From positions 595,382 through 659,381 of the forward strand of contig NZ_JACAOS010000018.1 of the NCBI RefSeq assembly GCF_013386165.1: 64,000 nt of DNA, read 5' to 3'. A program made the position numbers and the translations under genes. A model generated the notes under the pieces. It was not told the origin of the DNA. It saw nothing but the letters and a program-made list of their open reading frames with translations, and made no database searches. This document shows, piece after piece, positions 1 through 8,500 of the stretch. The stretch's first letter is position 1. Each line of letters starts with the position of its first letter. This stretch comes from Pseudomonas gingeri. GTDB taxonomy: Bacteria > Pseudomonadota > Gammaproteobacteria > Pseudomonadales > Pseudomonadaceae.

Positions 1-1330
1 CGGTATCCAGTTCGGCGTCAGCAAAGGCCGGATGGGCGATGATCCGCCGCAGGAAACCCAGGTTGGTCTTCAGCCCGCCAATCACGAATTCATCGAGCAT
101 CGCCAGCAAACGCAGGCGCGCCTGTTCGCGGGTCTCGCCCCAGGCGATCAGCTTGCCGAGCATCGGGTCGTAGAACGGCGAGACACTGTCGCCCTCGGCC
201 ACGCCGCTGTCGACCCGGCGTCCCGCTCCCGGCGCCGACTCGCGATAGAGTTCCAGGCGCCCGGTGGCCGGCAGGAAGTCATTGCCCGGGTCTTCGGCGT
301 ACAGGCGCACTTCGATGGCATGGCCGTGCAGCGGCACCTGTTCCTGGGTGATCGGCAGCACCTCGCCGCAGGCCACGCGAATCTGCCAGGCCACCAGGTC
401 GAGGCCGGTAATGGCTTCGGTGACCGGGTGCTCGACCTGCAGGCGGGTGTTCATTTCCATGAAGAAGAAATCGCCACGGGCGTCCAGCAGGAACTCCACG
501 GTGCCGGCACCGACATAGCCGATGGCCTGGGCCGCACGCACCGCCGCTTCGCCCATGGCCTGGCGCAACTGCGGGCTGAGGCCCGGCGCCGGGGCCTCCT
601 CGACGACTTTCTGATGGCGGCGCTGAATCGAGCAGTCGCGCTCGTTGAGGTACAGGCAGTGACCGTGCTGGTCGGCGAACACCTGGATCTCCACATGACG
701 TGGCTTGAGCAGGTATTTCTCCACCAGCATCCGCGAGTCGCCGAAGGACGACTGTGCTTCACGCTGGGCCGAGGCCAGGGCTTCGGCCAGTTGGCTGACG
801 TCCTCGACCACCTTCATGCCCTTGCCGCCGCCCCCGGCGGTGGCCTTGAGCAGCACCGGGTAGCCGATGCGCTCGGCGGCGGCGCGGAAGGTTTCCAGGT
901 CCTGCGCTGAGCCGTGATAACCCGGCACCAGCGGCACTCCGGCCGTCTCCATCAAGGCCTTGGCCGCGGACTTGCTGCCCATGGCATCGATGGCGCTGGC
1001 GGGCGGGCCGAGGAACACCAGGCCGGCGGCCTCGATGGCCCGGGCAAAGCCGGCGTTTTCCGAGAGGAAGCCGTAACCGGGGTGGATCGCCTGGGCGCCA
1101 CTGGCCTGGGCGGCGGCAATCAGTTTGTCGATTTGCAGGTAGCTTTCGGCGGCCTTGCTGCCGCCCAGGTCGACACGGATATCGGCTTCGCGGCTATGCC
1201 GGGCGTCACGGTCGATGGCGCTGTGCACGGCCACCGTGGTCAGGCCCAGGGCCTTGGCGGTGCGCATTACCCGGCAGGCGATTTCGCCGCGATTGGCCAC
1301 CAGGATGGAAGTGATCAGCGGTGCGTTCAT
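1..1330 (-). CDS. liuD: Methylcrotonyl-CoA carboxylase biotin-carboxylase subunit (partial)
   Basis: ATP-dependent biotin carboxylase (alpha) subunit of 3-methylcrotonyl-CoA carboxylase, which works with LiuB in leucine/isovalerate degradation. The reading frame starts at the ATG at 1330 (MNAPLITSILVANRGEIACR, the classic biotin carboxylase N-terminus) and runs off the left edge after about 443 codons. A glycine-rich ATP-grasp loop (GGGGKGMK, about residue 165) and the biotin carboxylase core with EMNTRLQVEHPVTE are readable. The C-terminal biotinyl domain (AMKM) would lie outside the window. The start overlaps the liuC stop by one base (TGATG), so the two are translationally coupled. Assignment to MCC rather than propionyl- or geranyl-CoA carboxylase rests on the liuABC neighbours. 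Confidence 0.93.
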   Translation of the reverse strand, partial: MNAPLITSILVANRGEIACRVMRTAKALGLTTVAVHSAIDRDARHSREADIRVDLGGSKAAESYLQIDKLIAAAQASGAQAIHPGYGFLSENAGFARAIEAAGLVFLGPPASAIDAMGSKSAAKALMETAGVPLVPGYHGSAQDLETFRAAAERIGYPVLLKATAGGGGKGMKVVEDVSQLAEALASAQREAQSSFGDSRMLVEKYLLKPRHVEIQVFADQHGHCLYLNERDCSIQRRHQKVVEEAPAPGLSPQLRQAMGEAAVRAAQAIGYVGAGTVEFLLDARGDFFFMEMNTRLQVEHPVTEAITGLDLVAWQIRVACGEVLPITQEQVPLHGHAIEVRLYAEDPGNDFLPATGRLELYRESAPGAGRRVDSGVAEGDSVSPFYDPMLGKLIAWGETREQARLRLLAMLDEFVIGGLKTNLGFLRRIIAHPAFADAELDT

Positions 1331-2145
1331 CAGCGCGACTCCTTGGCGATGGACTCGGCCTGCCAGCTCGGCGGGCGTTTTTGCAGAAAGGACCGCAGGC
1401 CTTCCTGGCCTTCGGCGCTGACGCGAATGCGGGCAATGGCGTTTTCGCAATAACGGCGCCGCGCCGGGCTGAGTTCGCCGCTACCCATTTCCCGCAGCAG
1501 TTCCTTGCTCACGCGCATCGCTTGCGGGCTGTTGAGCAGCAGATTGTCGATCCAGGCCGTGACCTGTTGGTCCAGCTCGCTGGCCAGGCAGGTTTCGGAC
1601 AACAGGCCCAGCTCGCGGGCGCGCAGGCCGCTGAAACGTTCGGCGGTCAGGGCATAGCGGCGGGCGGCGCGTTCACCGATGGCCTGGACCACGAACGGGC
1701 TGATCACCGCCGGGGCCAGGCCGATACGCACTTCCGAGAGGCAGAATTGTGCATCCTCGGCACCGATGGCCATGTCACAGGCGCTGATCAGGCCGAGGGC
1801 GCCGCCGTAGGCCGCGCCCTGGACCACGGCCAGGGTCGGGATTTTCAGCTTGGCCAGGTTGTACATCAGCTCGGCCAGTTCACGGGCGTCGTCGAGGTTG
1901 GTGGCGTAGTCGAGTTGGGCCGATTGCTGCATCCACGCCAGGTCGGCGCCGGCGCTGAAATGCCGGCCACGGCCGCGCAGCACCAGAAAGCGCACGGTGG
2001 GGGTGGCCTGGACCTTTTCCAGCGCGAGGATCAGTTCGCGGATCATTTCGGCGTTGAAGGCGTTGTTCTTTTCTTCGCGGTTGAGCCAGAGGGTGGCAAA
2101 GCCCCGTGGATCAATCTGCAGTTGCAGGGTGTTGAAATCAGTCAT
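1330..2145 (-). CDS. liuC: Methylglutaconyl-CoA hydratase (enoyl-CoA hydratase family)
   Basis: Crotonase-fold hydratase of 271 aa that hydrates 3-methylglutaconyl-CoA to HMG-CoA in leucine catabolism. The oxyanion-hole segments are visible: HFSAGADLAWM near residue 62 and GAAYGGALGLISACDMAIG near residue 107. The catalytic-Glu segment CLSEVRIGLAPAVISPFV follows near residue 135 and resembles AUH-type hydratases. It lies between liuB and liuD, overlaps the liuD start by one base, and is separated from liuB by a REP array of about 200 bp. The ATG is followed directly by the expected N-terminus (MTDFNTLQLQIDPRG). Confidence 0.93.
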   Translation of the reverse strand: MTDFNTLQLQIDPRGFATLWLNREEKNNAFNAEMIRELILALEKVQATPTVRFLVLRGRGRHFSAGADLAWMQQSAQLDYATNLDDARELAELMYNLAKLKIPTLAVVQGAAYGGALGLISACDMAIGAEDAQFCLSEVRIGLAPAVISPFVVQAIGERAARRYALTAERFSGLRARELGLLSETCLASELDQQVTAWIDNLLLNSPQAMRVSKELLREMGSGELSPARRRYCENAIARIRVSAEGQEGLRSFLQKRPPSWQAESIAKESR

Positions 2146-2193
2146 CTCGGTTCACTCCGGTGGGAGAGCTGCAGCGTTGGTTCGATCGCTATC

Positions 2194-2346
2194 GCCAGCA
2201 AGCCGGCTCCTACAGTCCTGCGCTGCCGCAGATATTGGCGGGTCAGCACAATCCCGTGGGAGCCAGCAAGCCGGCTCCTACGGTCCTGCGCTGCCGCGGA
2301 TATTGACGGGTCAGCACAATCCTGTAGGAGCCGGCTTGCTGGCGAT
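2194..2346. repeat. REP array: two 68-bp direct repeats closed by an inverted REP
   Basis: Two head-to-tail units (2194-2261 and 2262-2329), each beginning GCCAGCAAGCCGGCTCC and differing at only a few positions, are followed by the opposite-strand end GTAGGAGCCGGCTTGCTGGC (2324-2343). This is a Pseudomonas REP/REPIN element with one internal duplication. It sits between liuB and liuC, so it is probably transcribed within the liu mRNA and could affect its stability. Confidence 0.88.
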
Positions 2347-2359
2347 GGGGCCATCCGGA

Positions 2360-3964
2360 TCACATCCGGAACACGCCGAAGCGGCTCGGTTCGATGGGCG
2401 CATTGAGCGAGGCGGACAACGCCAGTGCCAACACATCGCGGGTCTGGGCCGGGTCGATGACACCGTCGTCCCACAACCGGGCACTGGAGTAGTACGGGTG
2501 CCCCTGGTGTTCGTACTGGTCGAGGATCGGCTGCTTGATCTCGGCTTCCTGTTGCGCCGAAAAGCTTTCGCCATTGCGCTCGTGTTGCTCGCGCTTGACC
2601 TGCACCAGCACTCCGGCCGCCTGCTCGGCGCCCATCACACCGATCCGCGCGTTCGGCCACATCCACAGGAAGCGCGGGTCATAGGCGCGTCCGCACATGC
2701 CGTAGTTACCGGCGCCGAAGCTGCCGCCGATGATCACGGTGAATTTCGGCACCTTGGCGCAGGCCACCGCGGTGACCAATTTGGCGCCATGCTTGGCGAT
2801 ACCGCCGGCCTCGTACTTCTGGCCGACCATGAACCCGGTGATGTTCTGCAGGAACAGCAACGGGATACCGCGCTGGCAGGCCAGCTCGATAAAGTGCGCG
2901 CCCTTCTGCGCGGCTTCGGCGAACAGGATGCCGTTGTTCGCCAGGATCGCGATGGGATAACCGTGCAGGTGGGCAAAGCCACAGACCAGGGTGGTGCCGA
3001 ACAGCGCCTTGAATTCATCGAAGAGCGAGTCGTCCACCAGCCGGGCGATGACCTCACGCACGTCGAAGGGCTGCTTGGCATCGGCGGGAATCACCCCGTA
3101 CAACTCCTCGACGGCAAAGCGCGGGGCAATCGGCGTGCGTTGTTGCAGTTCGCCGAGCTTGCGCCAGTTGAGGTTGGCGACGCTGCGCCGGGCCAGGGCC
3201 AGGGCGTGTTCATCGTTCTCGGCGTAATGGTCGGCGACGCCGGAGACCTTGCAGTGCACATCGGCACCGCCGAGGTCCTCGGCGCTGACCACTTCACCGG
3301 TGGCGGCTTTCACCAGCGGCGGGCCGGCGAGGAAGATGGTCGCCTGCTGGCGGACCATGATCGCTTCGTCGGCCATCGCCGGCACGTAGGCGCCGCCGGC
3401 GGTGCAGGAGCCCATGACCACGGCGATCTGCGGGATGCCCATGGCGCTCATGTTGGCCTGGTTGAAGAAGATCCGCCCGAAATGTTCGCGGTCCGGGAAC
3501 ACTTCATCCTGGCGCGGCAGGTTGGCGCCGCCGGAGTCCACCAGGTAGATGCACGGCAGGCGATTCTGCTGGGCGATGGTCTGGGCGCGCAGGTGCTTTT
3601 TCACCGTCAGCGGGTAGTAGGACCCACCTTTGACCGTGGCATCGTTGGCCACGATCATGCATTCGACGCCTTCGACGCGGCCGATCCCGGCAATCACCCC
3701 GGCGGCGGGAACGTCTTCGCCATAAACCTCATAGGCCGCCAACTGGCTGATTTCCAGGAAGGGCGAACCGGGATCGAGCAGGCGGTTGATCCGCTCGCGC
3801 GGCAGCAGCTTGCCCCGCGAGGTATGCCGTTCCTGGGCTTTCGGCCCGCCGCCTTGCTGGACTTGGGCGAGCAGGGTGCGCAGGGCCACGACCTGTTCGA
3901 GCATCGCCGCGTGGTTGTCGGCGAACTCCGCCGAACGCGGATTGAGTTGCGTGTGAAGGATCAT
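2360..3964 (-). CDS. liuB: Methylcrotonyl-CoA carboxylase carboxyltransferase subunit
   Basis: Carboxyltransferase (beta) subunit of 534 aa that transfers CO2 from biotin on LiuD to 3-methylcrotonyl-CoA. Family landmarks include the SRGKLLPRERINRLLDPGSPF region near residue 55, DSGGANLPRQDEVFPDREHFG near 145, the GGSFGAGNYGMCGRAYDPRFLWMWPNARIGVMG block near 425, and the C-terminal Y(Y)SSARLWDDGVIDP signature. I chose the ATG at 3964 (MILHTQLNPRSAEF) because GGAG lies about 8 bases upstream; the open frame extends 5 codons further to a TTG without better support. Between liuA and liuC; full length for the family. Confidence 0.95.
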   Translation of the reverse strand: MILHTQLNPRSAEFADNHAAMLEQVVALRTLLAQVQQGGGPKAQERHTSRGKLLPRERINRLLDPGSPFLEISQLAAYEVYGEDVPAAGVIAGIGRVEGVECMIVANDATVKGGSYYPLTVKKHLRAQTIAQQNRLPCIYLVDSGGANLPRQDEVFPDREHFGRIFFNQANMSAMGIPQIAVVMGSCTAGGAYVPAMADEAIMVRQQATIFLAGPPLVKAATGEVVSAEDLGGADVHCKVSGVADHYAENDEHALALARRSVANLNWRKLGELQQRTPIAPRFAVEELYGVIPADAKQPFDVREVIARLVDDSLFDEFKALFGTTLVCGFAHLHGYPIAILANNGILFAEAAQKGAHFIELACQRGIPLLFLQNITGFMVGQKYEAGGIAKHGAKLVTAVACAKVPKFTVIIGGSFGAGNYGMCGRAYDPRFLWMWPNARIGVMGAEQAAGVLVQVKREQHERNGESFSAQQEAEIKQPILDQYEHQGHPYYSSARLWDDGVIDPAQTRDVLALALSASLNAPIEPSRFGVFRM

Positions 3965-3981
3965 GGGCTTGCTCCGCAAGT

Positions 3982-4060
3982 AGCTGCGAGCTGTGAGCTA
4001 CAAGCTGCAAGCGCGGAGTGCGTGCTCTTGCTTGCAGCTTGAAGCTTGCGGCTCGTAGCT
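3982..4060. repeat. AGCT-rich long inverted repeat between liuA and liuB
   Basis: Two 31-base arms (3982-4012 and 4030-4060), each made of degenerate AGCT/CAAGC units, can pair to a long imperfect stem with a loop of about 17 bases. The left arm begins AGCTGCGAGCTGTGAGCTAC; the reverse complement of the right arm begins AGCTACGAGCCGCAAGCTTC. It starts a few bases after the liuA stop on the coding strand, so it would form in the liuA-liuB intercistronic mRNA. Similar AGCTTGCAGCTTGAAGC repeats are common between genes of fluorescent pseudomonads (from memory). Confidence 0.75.
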
Positions 4061-4064
4061 GTTT

Positions 4065-5228
4065 TTATTCCGTTTCTTTGAACAGTTCGCGGCCGATCAG
4101 CATGCGACGGATCTCGCTGGTGCCTGCGCCGATTTCATACAGCTTGGCGTCGCGCAGCAGGCGCCCGGCGGGGAACTCGTTGATGTAGCCGTTGCCGCCG
4201 AGGATCTGGATCGCGTCGAGGGCCATCTGGGTCGCGCGCTCGGCGCTGTAGAGAATCACCCCGGCGGCGTCCTTGCGGGTGGTTTCACCGCGTTCGCAGG
4301 CCCGGGCCACGGCATAGAGGTAGGCGCGGCTGGCGTTGAGCTGGGTGTACATATCGGCGACCTTGCCCTGGATCAGCTGGAACTCGCCGATGCTCTGGCC
4401 GAATTGCTTGCGGTCATGGATGTAGGGCAGCACCAGGTCGAGGCAGGCCTGCATGATCCCGGTCGGGCCGCCGGAAAGCACCACGCGCTCGTAGTCGAGG
4501 CCGCTCATCAGCACCTTCACGCCGCCGCCCAGCACGCCGAGAATATTTTCTTCCGGCACTTCGACGTCATCGAAGAACAATTCGCAGGTATTGGAGCCGC
4601 GCATGCCCAGTTTGTCGAACTTGTTGCTGCGGCTGAAGCCTTTCCAGTCGCGCTCGACGATAAAAGCGGTGATGCCGTGGGCGCCTTTCTCCAGATCGGT
4701 CTTGGCATAGATCACGTAGGTGTTGGCGTCGGGGCCGTTGGTGATCCAGGTCTTGCTGCCGTTGAGCACGTAGTGGTCGCCACGCTTGTCGGCGCGTAGT
4801 TTCATCGAGACCACGTCGGAGCCGGCGTTGGGTTCGCTCATGGCCAGGGCGCCGATATGTTCGCCGCTGATCAGCTTGGGCAGGTAGCGGGTTTTCTGGG
4901 CGTGGTTGCCGTTGCGGTTGATCTGGTTGACGCAGAGGTTGGAGTGGGCGCCGTAGGAGAGGGCGACCGAGGCCGAGCCCCGGCTGATTTCTTCCATCGC
5001 CAGCACATGGGCCAGATAGCCGAGGCCGGCGCCGCCGTATTCTTCCGCCACGGTGATGCCGAGCAGGCCCATATCGCCGAACTTGCGCCACATGTCGGCG
5101 GGGAACAGGTTGTCCACGTCGATTTGCGCGGCCCGTGGCGCCAGCTCCCGGGCGACGAAGGTCTGGACCTGGTCGCGGAGCATGTCGAGGGTTTCGCCGA
5201 GGTCGAAGTTCAGGGTCGGATAGCTCAT
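4065..5228 (-). CDS. liuA: Isovaleryl-CoA dehydrogenase
   Basis: FAD-dependent acyl-CoA dehydrogenase of 387 aa that oxidises isovaleryl-CoA to 3-methylcrotonyl-CoA, the first step specific to leucine. The sequence has the AMSEPNAGSD FAD/substrate segment near residue 137, SKTWITNGPDANTYVIYAK, and LDYERVVLSGG near residue 250. The Glu in the last motif matches the catalytic Glu of isovaleryl-CoA dehydrogenases, which sits earlier than in medium-chain enzymes. QILGGNGYINEFPAGRLLRDAK follows near the C-terminus. Start taken at 5228 (MSYPTLNFDLGETLDML), preceded by AAAGGTG; the open frame extends 38 codons upstream across the operator and is not used. First gene of the liuABCD block. Confidence 0.95.
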   Translation of the reverse strand: MSYPTLNFDLGETLDMLRDQVQTFVARELAPRAAQIDVDNLFPADMWRKFGDMGLLGITVAEEYGGAGLGYLAHVLAMEEISRGSASVALSYGAHSNLCVNQINRNGNHAQKTRYLPKLISGEHIGALAMSEPNAGSDVVSMKLRADKRGDHYVLNGSKTWITNGPDANTYVIYAKTDLEKGAHGITAFIVERDWKGFSRSNKFDKLGMRGSNTCELFFDDVEVPEENILGVLGGGVKVLMSGLDYERVVLSGGPTGIMQACLDLVLPYIHDRKQFGQSIGEFQLIQGKVADMYTQLNASRAYLYAVARACERGETTRKDAAGVILYSAERATQMALDAIQILGGNGYINEFPAGRLLRDAKLYEIGAGTSEIRRMLIGRELFKETE

Positions 5229-5281
5229 GGGGCACCTTTTGTTATGGGTTGAGCAAGGTGTGGGGGATAGTTTGTTTACCT

Positions 5282-5295
5282 TTACGTTAACGTAA
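5282..5295. promoter_or_regulatory. Probable LiuR operator upstream of liuA
   Basis: A perfect 14-bp palindrome TTACGTTAACGTAA lies 54 bp upstream of the liuA ATG. It shares the ACGT-NN-ACGT core with the palindrome upstream of liuR (15056-15071), the pattern I recall for LiuR (MerR family) sites in gamma-proteobacteria. MerR-type regulators bind within long promoter spacers; a definite -35/-10 pair is not obvious to me here. Confidence 0.72.
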
Positions 5296-5357
5296 GCTTG
5301 GTGGGGCTGAGTGTCAAGCCGGTCAGTTAAGGCCAATCTCAAGTCTGGCCGAAATTT

Positions 5358-5489
5358 GTGGTGAGCGGGCTTGCCCGCGCTGGGGCGCGAAGCGCTCCTG
5401 AAATCGGCAATCGCGGCCTATCAGACAGACCTGGATGGTCGGTTTTGCGACTGCTTCGCAGCCGAGCGCGGGCAAGCCCGCTCGCCACA
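5358..5489. repeat. REPIN (GAGCGGGCTTGCCCGC type)
   Basis: Inverted ends TGTGGTGAGCGGGCTTGCCC (5358-5377) and GGGCAAGCCCGCTCGCCACA (5470-5489) flank about 90 bp. It lies between the liuA promoter and the 3' end of the large NEL-domain gene, and it is a different REP subfamily from the TGTAGGAGC type elsewhere in the window. Confidence 0.85.
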
Positions 5490-5530
5490 GGCTTCGGCGG
5501 ACTCAAGAGCGGTCTTGCCCTCTTCGCACC

Positions 5531-8500
5531 TCAGCGCGCCAGCCCGTGCTCTTGCAACGCCGCAGCGGTCAGGCGTTCCATTTCGTCGCTGTGCTCACGG
5601 GCGATGGCTTCGTAGAGGGCCTGGTATTCGGCGTCCGTCATGGGCTGGGCAAACACCTCCTGCTCGGACTTGCCCAGTGTGCTGGCCGAGGCTTTCATGA
5701 CGGCTTGCAGCCTGCTCTTTTCCTCCTCGGACAGGTTGCCATTGTTGAACCAGCGTTCCTGTGCCGATTGCAGGTCCAGCAAGGCGTCGCTCTTGGCATT
5801 GCGCAGCGCCTCTTTCTCGCTGAGTTCCTGCAGATATTGAATCTCCAGGTAATCCTTCCAGAATTCCTGACTGAGGATCTGGCTGACCGTATCCATGGGT
5901 TGGCGCTCCTGCTCGAGGATGGCCTGATAAGCGGCTTCCAGCTGGTCCTGGGTCACCCCGGCAATTGCGCCGTAATGCATTTTCGAGGCCTGCCAGGGCA
6001 GTTCCAGGCGTTCCCCCAGACCGATGCGAAAGGCCAGGTAGACTTCCGCTTCATCGGGACGCCGGCCCGCGGCCTTGCGTGTATTGATCAGGTCCCGGGC
6101 CTTGGCGTTGACGCGATCCAGGCGCGACTTGCCTTTCGCCAGTTGCAGCAGTTTCGCCTCGACCTTGCCGGCGTCCGGCTCTTCGTAGGCTTCGTACAGC
6201 AACACGTCGAGGCCCATGTCGCTGAACGCCACGGCGATGCCGTCGGCACAGGCGTCCGATTGCGGGGCGTTGGCCTTGGCGAAGAGTTTCTCGCGCAGTG
6301 CGGTGTCCTTGACCGCGCCATTGACCATGCGCCTGACCTTGTCGATCAGTTTCGGCCGAGCGATATCATCGCCATAGTCGGCCGACTCCCTCAGATCGCC
6401 AATCACCCGGAAAAACGCTTCGGACTGCTCGACCGGTTCCTCGGCGGCCAGGCCCAGCCAGGCGTTGCGAAAGTCCTCCTGGGCCTTGTCGTCGAGCCCC
6501 GGCAGCCAGGCCAGTTCGTCACGTGAGATGGGGTCGCGCGCGCCATGCGGGCTGTGCGCCGGCGAGTCGTAGCCGTAGCCGCTGGCGTCCGAATCCGAGT
6601 CCGAATCGGCCGGTATGTCCAGCCCCAGGTCGATCTCGGTTTCCCTGTAGTAGTCCAGGGCATCATCGAAATAGTCCGTTGCTATGGGGTTGTGGTAGAG
6701 GTTGATAGCACTGGCGATGCGTTGTCCGTCCACGCTGGTGTCCAGGACGGCGGCGGGGATGGTGGTCAGCCGGTTCGAACTCAGGTCCAGACGAGCCAAT
6801 TCCGGCAGGTTCAGGAAGCCGGTCGGCCAATGGGTGAGCCCGGTGTTGCGCAGCTCGATATGGATCAGCGCGGTCATCGCGCTGAAATCCGGGGTACGGC
6901 CCAGGGTCCGGTTGCTGGACAGGTCCAGATACTTCAGGTGGGTCAGGCCGGACAGCAGGGTGGCCGTTTCCTCGGTCAGGACAATACTGTGGGCGCTTAG
7001 GTTAAGGCGGGTCAGTCCGGACATCGAGCCCAGCGCCGGCGGAATCTCGGTCAGGTTCCCGCCGCTGATGGACAGGTGTTGCAGCTGGGGGAAACCCTCG
7101 AGAAACGGGTTCAGTCCCTCGGTGGTCTCAGGACGGGACAGGCTCATGAACACTTTTGTGACATGGCTGAAGTCGGCCGACAGGATCGGCAGCCGGGTGC
7201 CCTGGTCGAAAATTACGAAGTTGAGTTGGAAGCCTTGCGCGGAGCTGCCCTGGTAGGGGTCCCGGCGCCAGCATTGCTTGATCGCCCGGGCAATATAGCT
7301 CCGGATAACCACGCCCTCTTGGGGATCCGGCGGATTGTCGACCCAGGCTTCGAGCTCCGTGCACAAGGTGTTGTACTCGCTTTCCAGTGCTTCGAGGCGT
7401 TGCACCGCCGCGCCTTCGTTCAGGCCCCGGATGTCGAGAAACTCCTCCACATCGCGCCATTCATGGGCGGGGTAAAGGCGTTGGGCAAGATCGGTGAAGG
7501 CCGTGGAGCGTGTACCCGGGATTCTTTCTGTCGGCTCGGGGCCGGCGGCAGAGGTGCTGGGGCGGCGGGCGGCCAGGCGCATGGGTGGCGTTTCGTTGGG
7601 CTTGGTGGGGGGCAGGCCGAGGAGCTTCTCCATTTCCTTGCGCGGCGGCAATGGCTGACTAAGCACGGTCTGCTTCAGGTCGGCGGCTTGATTGGGGTTG
7701 GGAAAACCCAGGGCCTTGCGCTCCGTATCGGGCAGGGCGTGCAAGACGCTGCTGTACAGAGTGTCCGGGCCGTGGAGTTCCTGGCCGAGGGCGTCATGGG
7801 CCTCGTACTGGTTCGCGCTTTTGACCAGTACCTTGCGAATCGGTGCCTGCTCCGTGCCAAGGCTGTCGAGCAATGACCCGCTGAAATAGGGCTCGCGTAT
7901 TTCCAGGCGAACCTGGTCCGACCAGCCCGGCAGCTTGCCGATCTGGCTCAGGATCAGCTTGTCGGTATCGGGGTTGCTCGTCGCATCGAGATACAGTCCT
8001 TCGCGGGTTCGTGCCAGGAGCAGGTTGCGGCTGTAATAACGGGCTTCCTCAGCCAGTCGCAACGGCACGCGCTTGGCGTTGAGCAGGAGCTGCCGCTCGG
8101 CCGGATCGGCGTTTCGCGCCAACTCATCGGCGATGGGCGTCGACAGATCCGGAAATGCCTTGTGGATCACCGCAACGGCCGGGTCGTTGCTCTGGGTGCG
8201 GTAGCTGTAGTGGGAATCGAACAGGGCCGTGCGGCGACTTACTGCCTCTTTTGCGAGTTTTTGCCTGAGGGTCGCGGTACGCGCATCCAGGCTGATGGGG
8301 CCGGTGCCGAAGTCTTCGGCCAGCAAGCTGCGGATTTCGGTCTCGTCGAGGTTTTCCAGGACCTTGCGCAGCAGTTGGTTGGCATTCAGTCCAGGCCAGC
8401 TCAGGTCGATGCGCTGCAACCTTTGCACCTGGCCGGCGGGGTACTCCTTCAACGGGGCGCCGTGGCGGTCGAGTAAACGCAGGACTTTCGAGGACGGCCA

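Noticed and set aside
1997..4042. 681-codon plus-strand open frame
   Set aside because: Antisense to liuC/liuB and the intervening REP array; the translated sequence is low-complexity and unlike any family. A shadow typical of GC-rich DNA.
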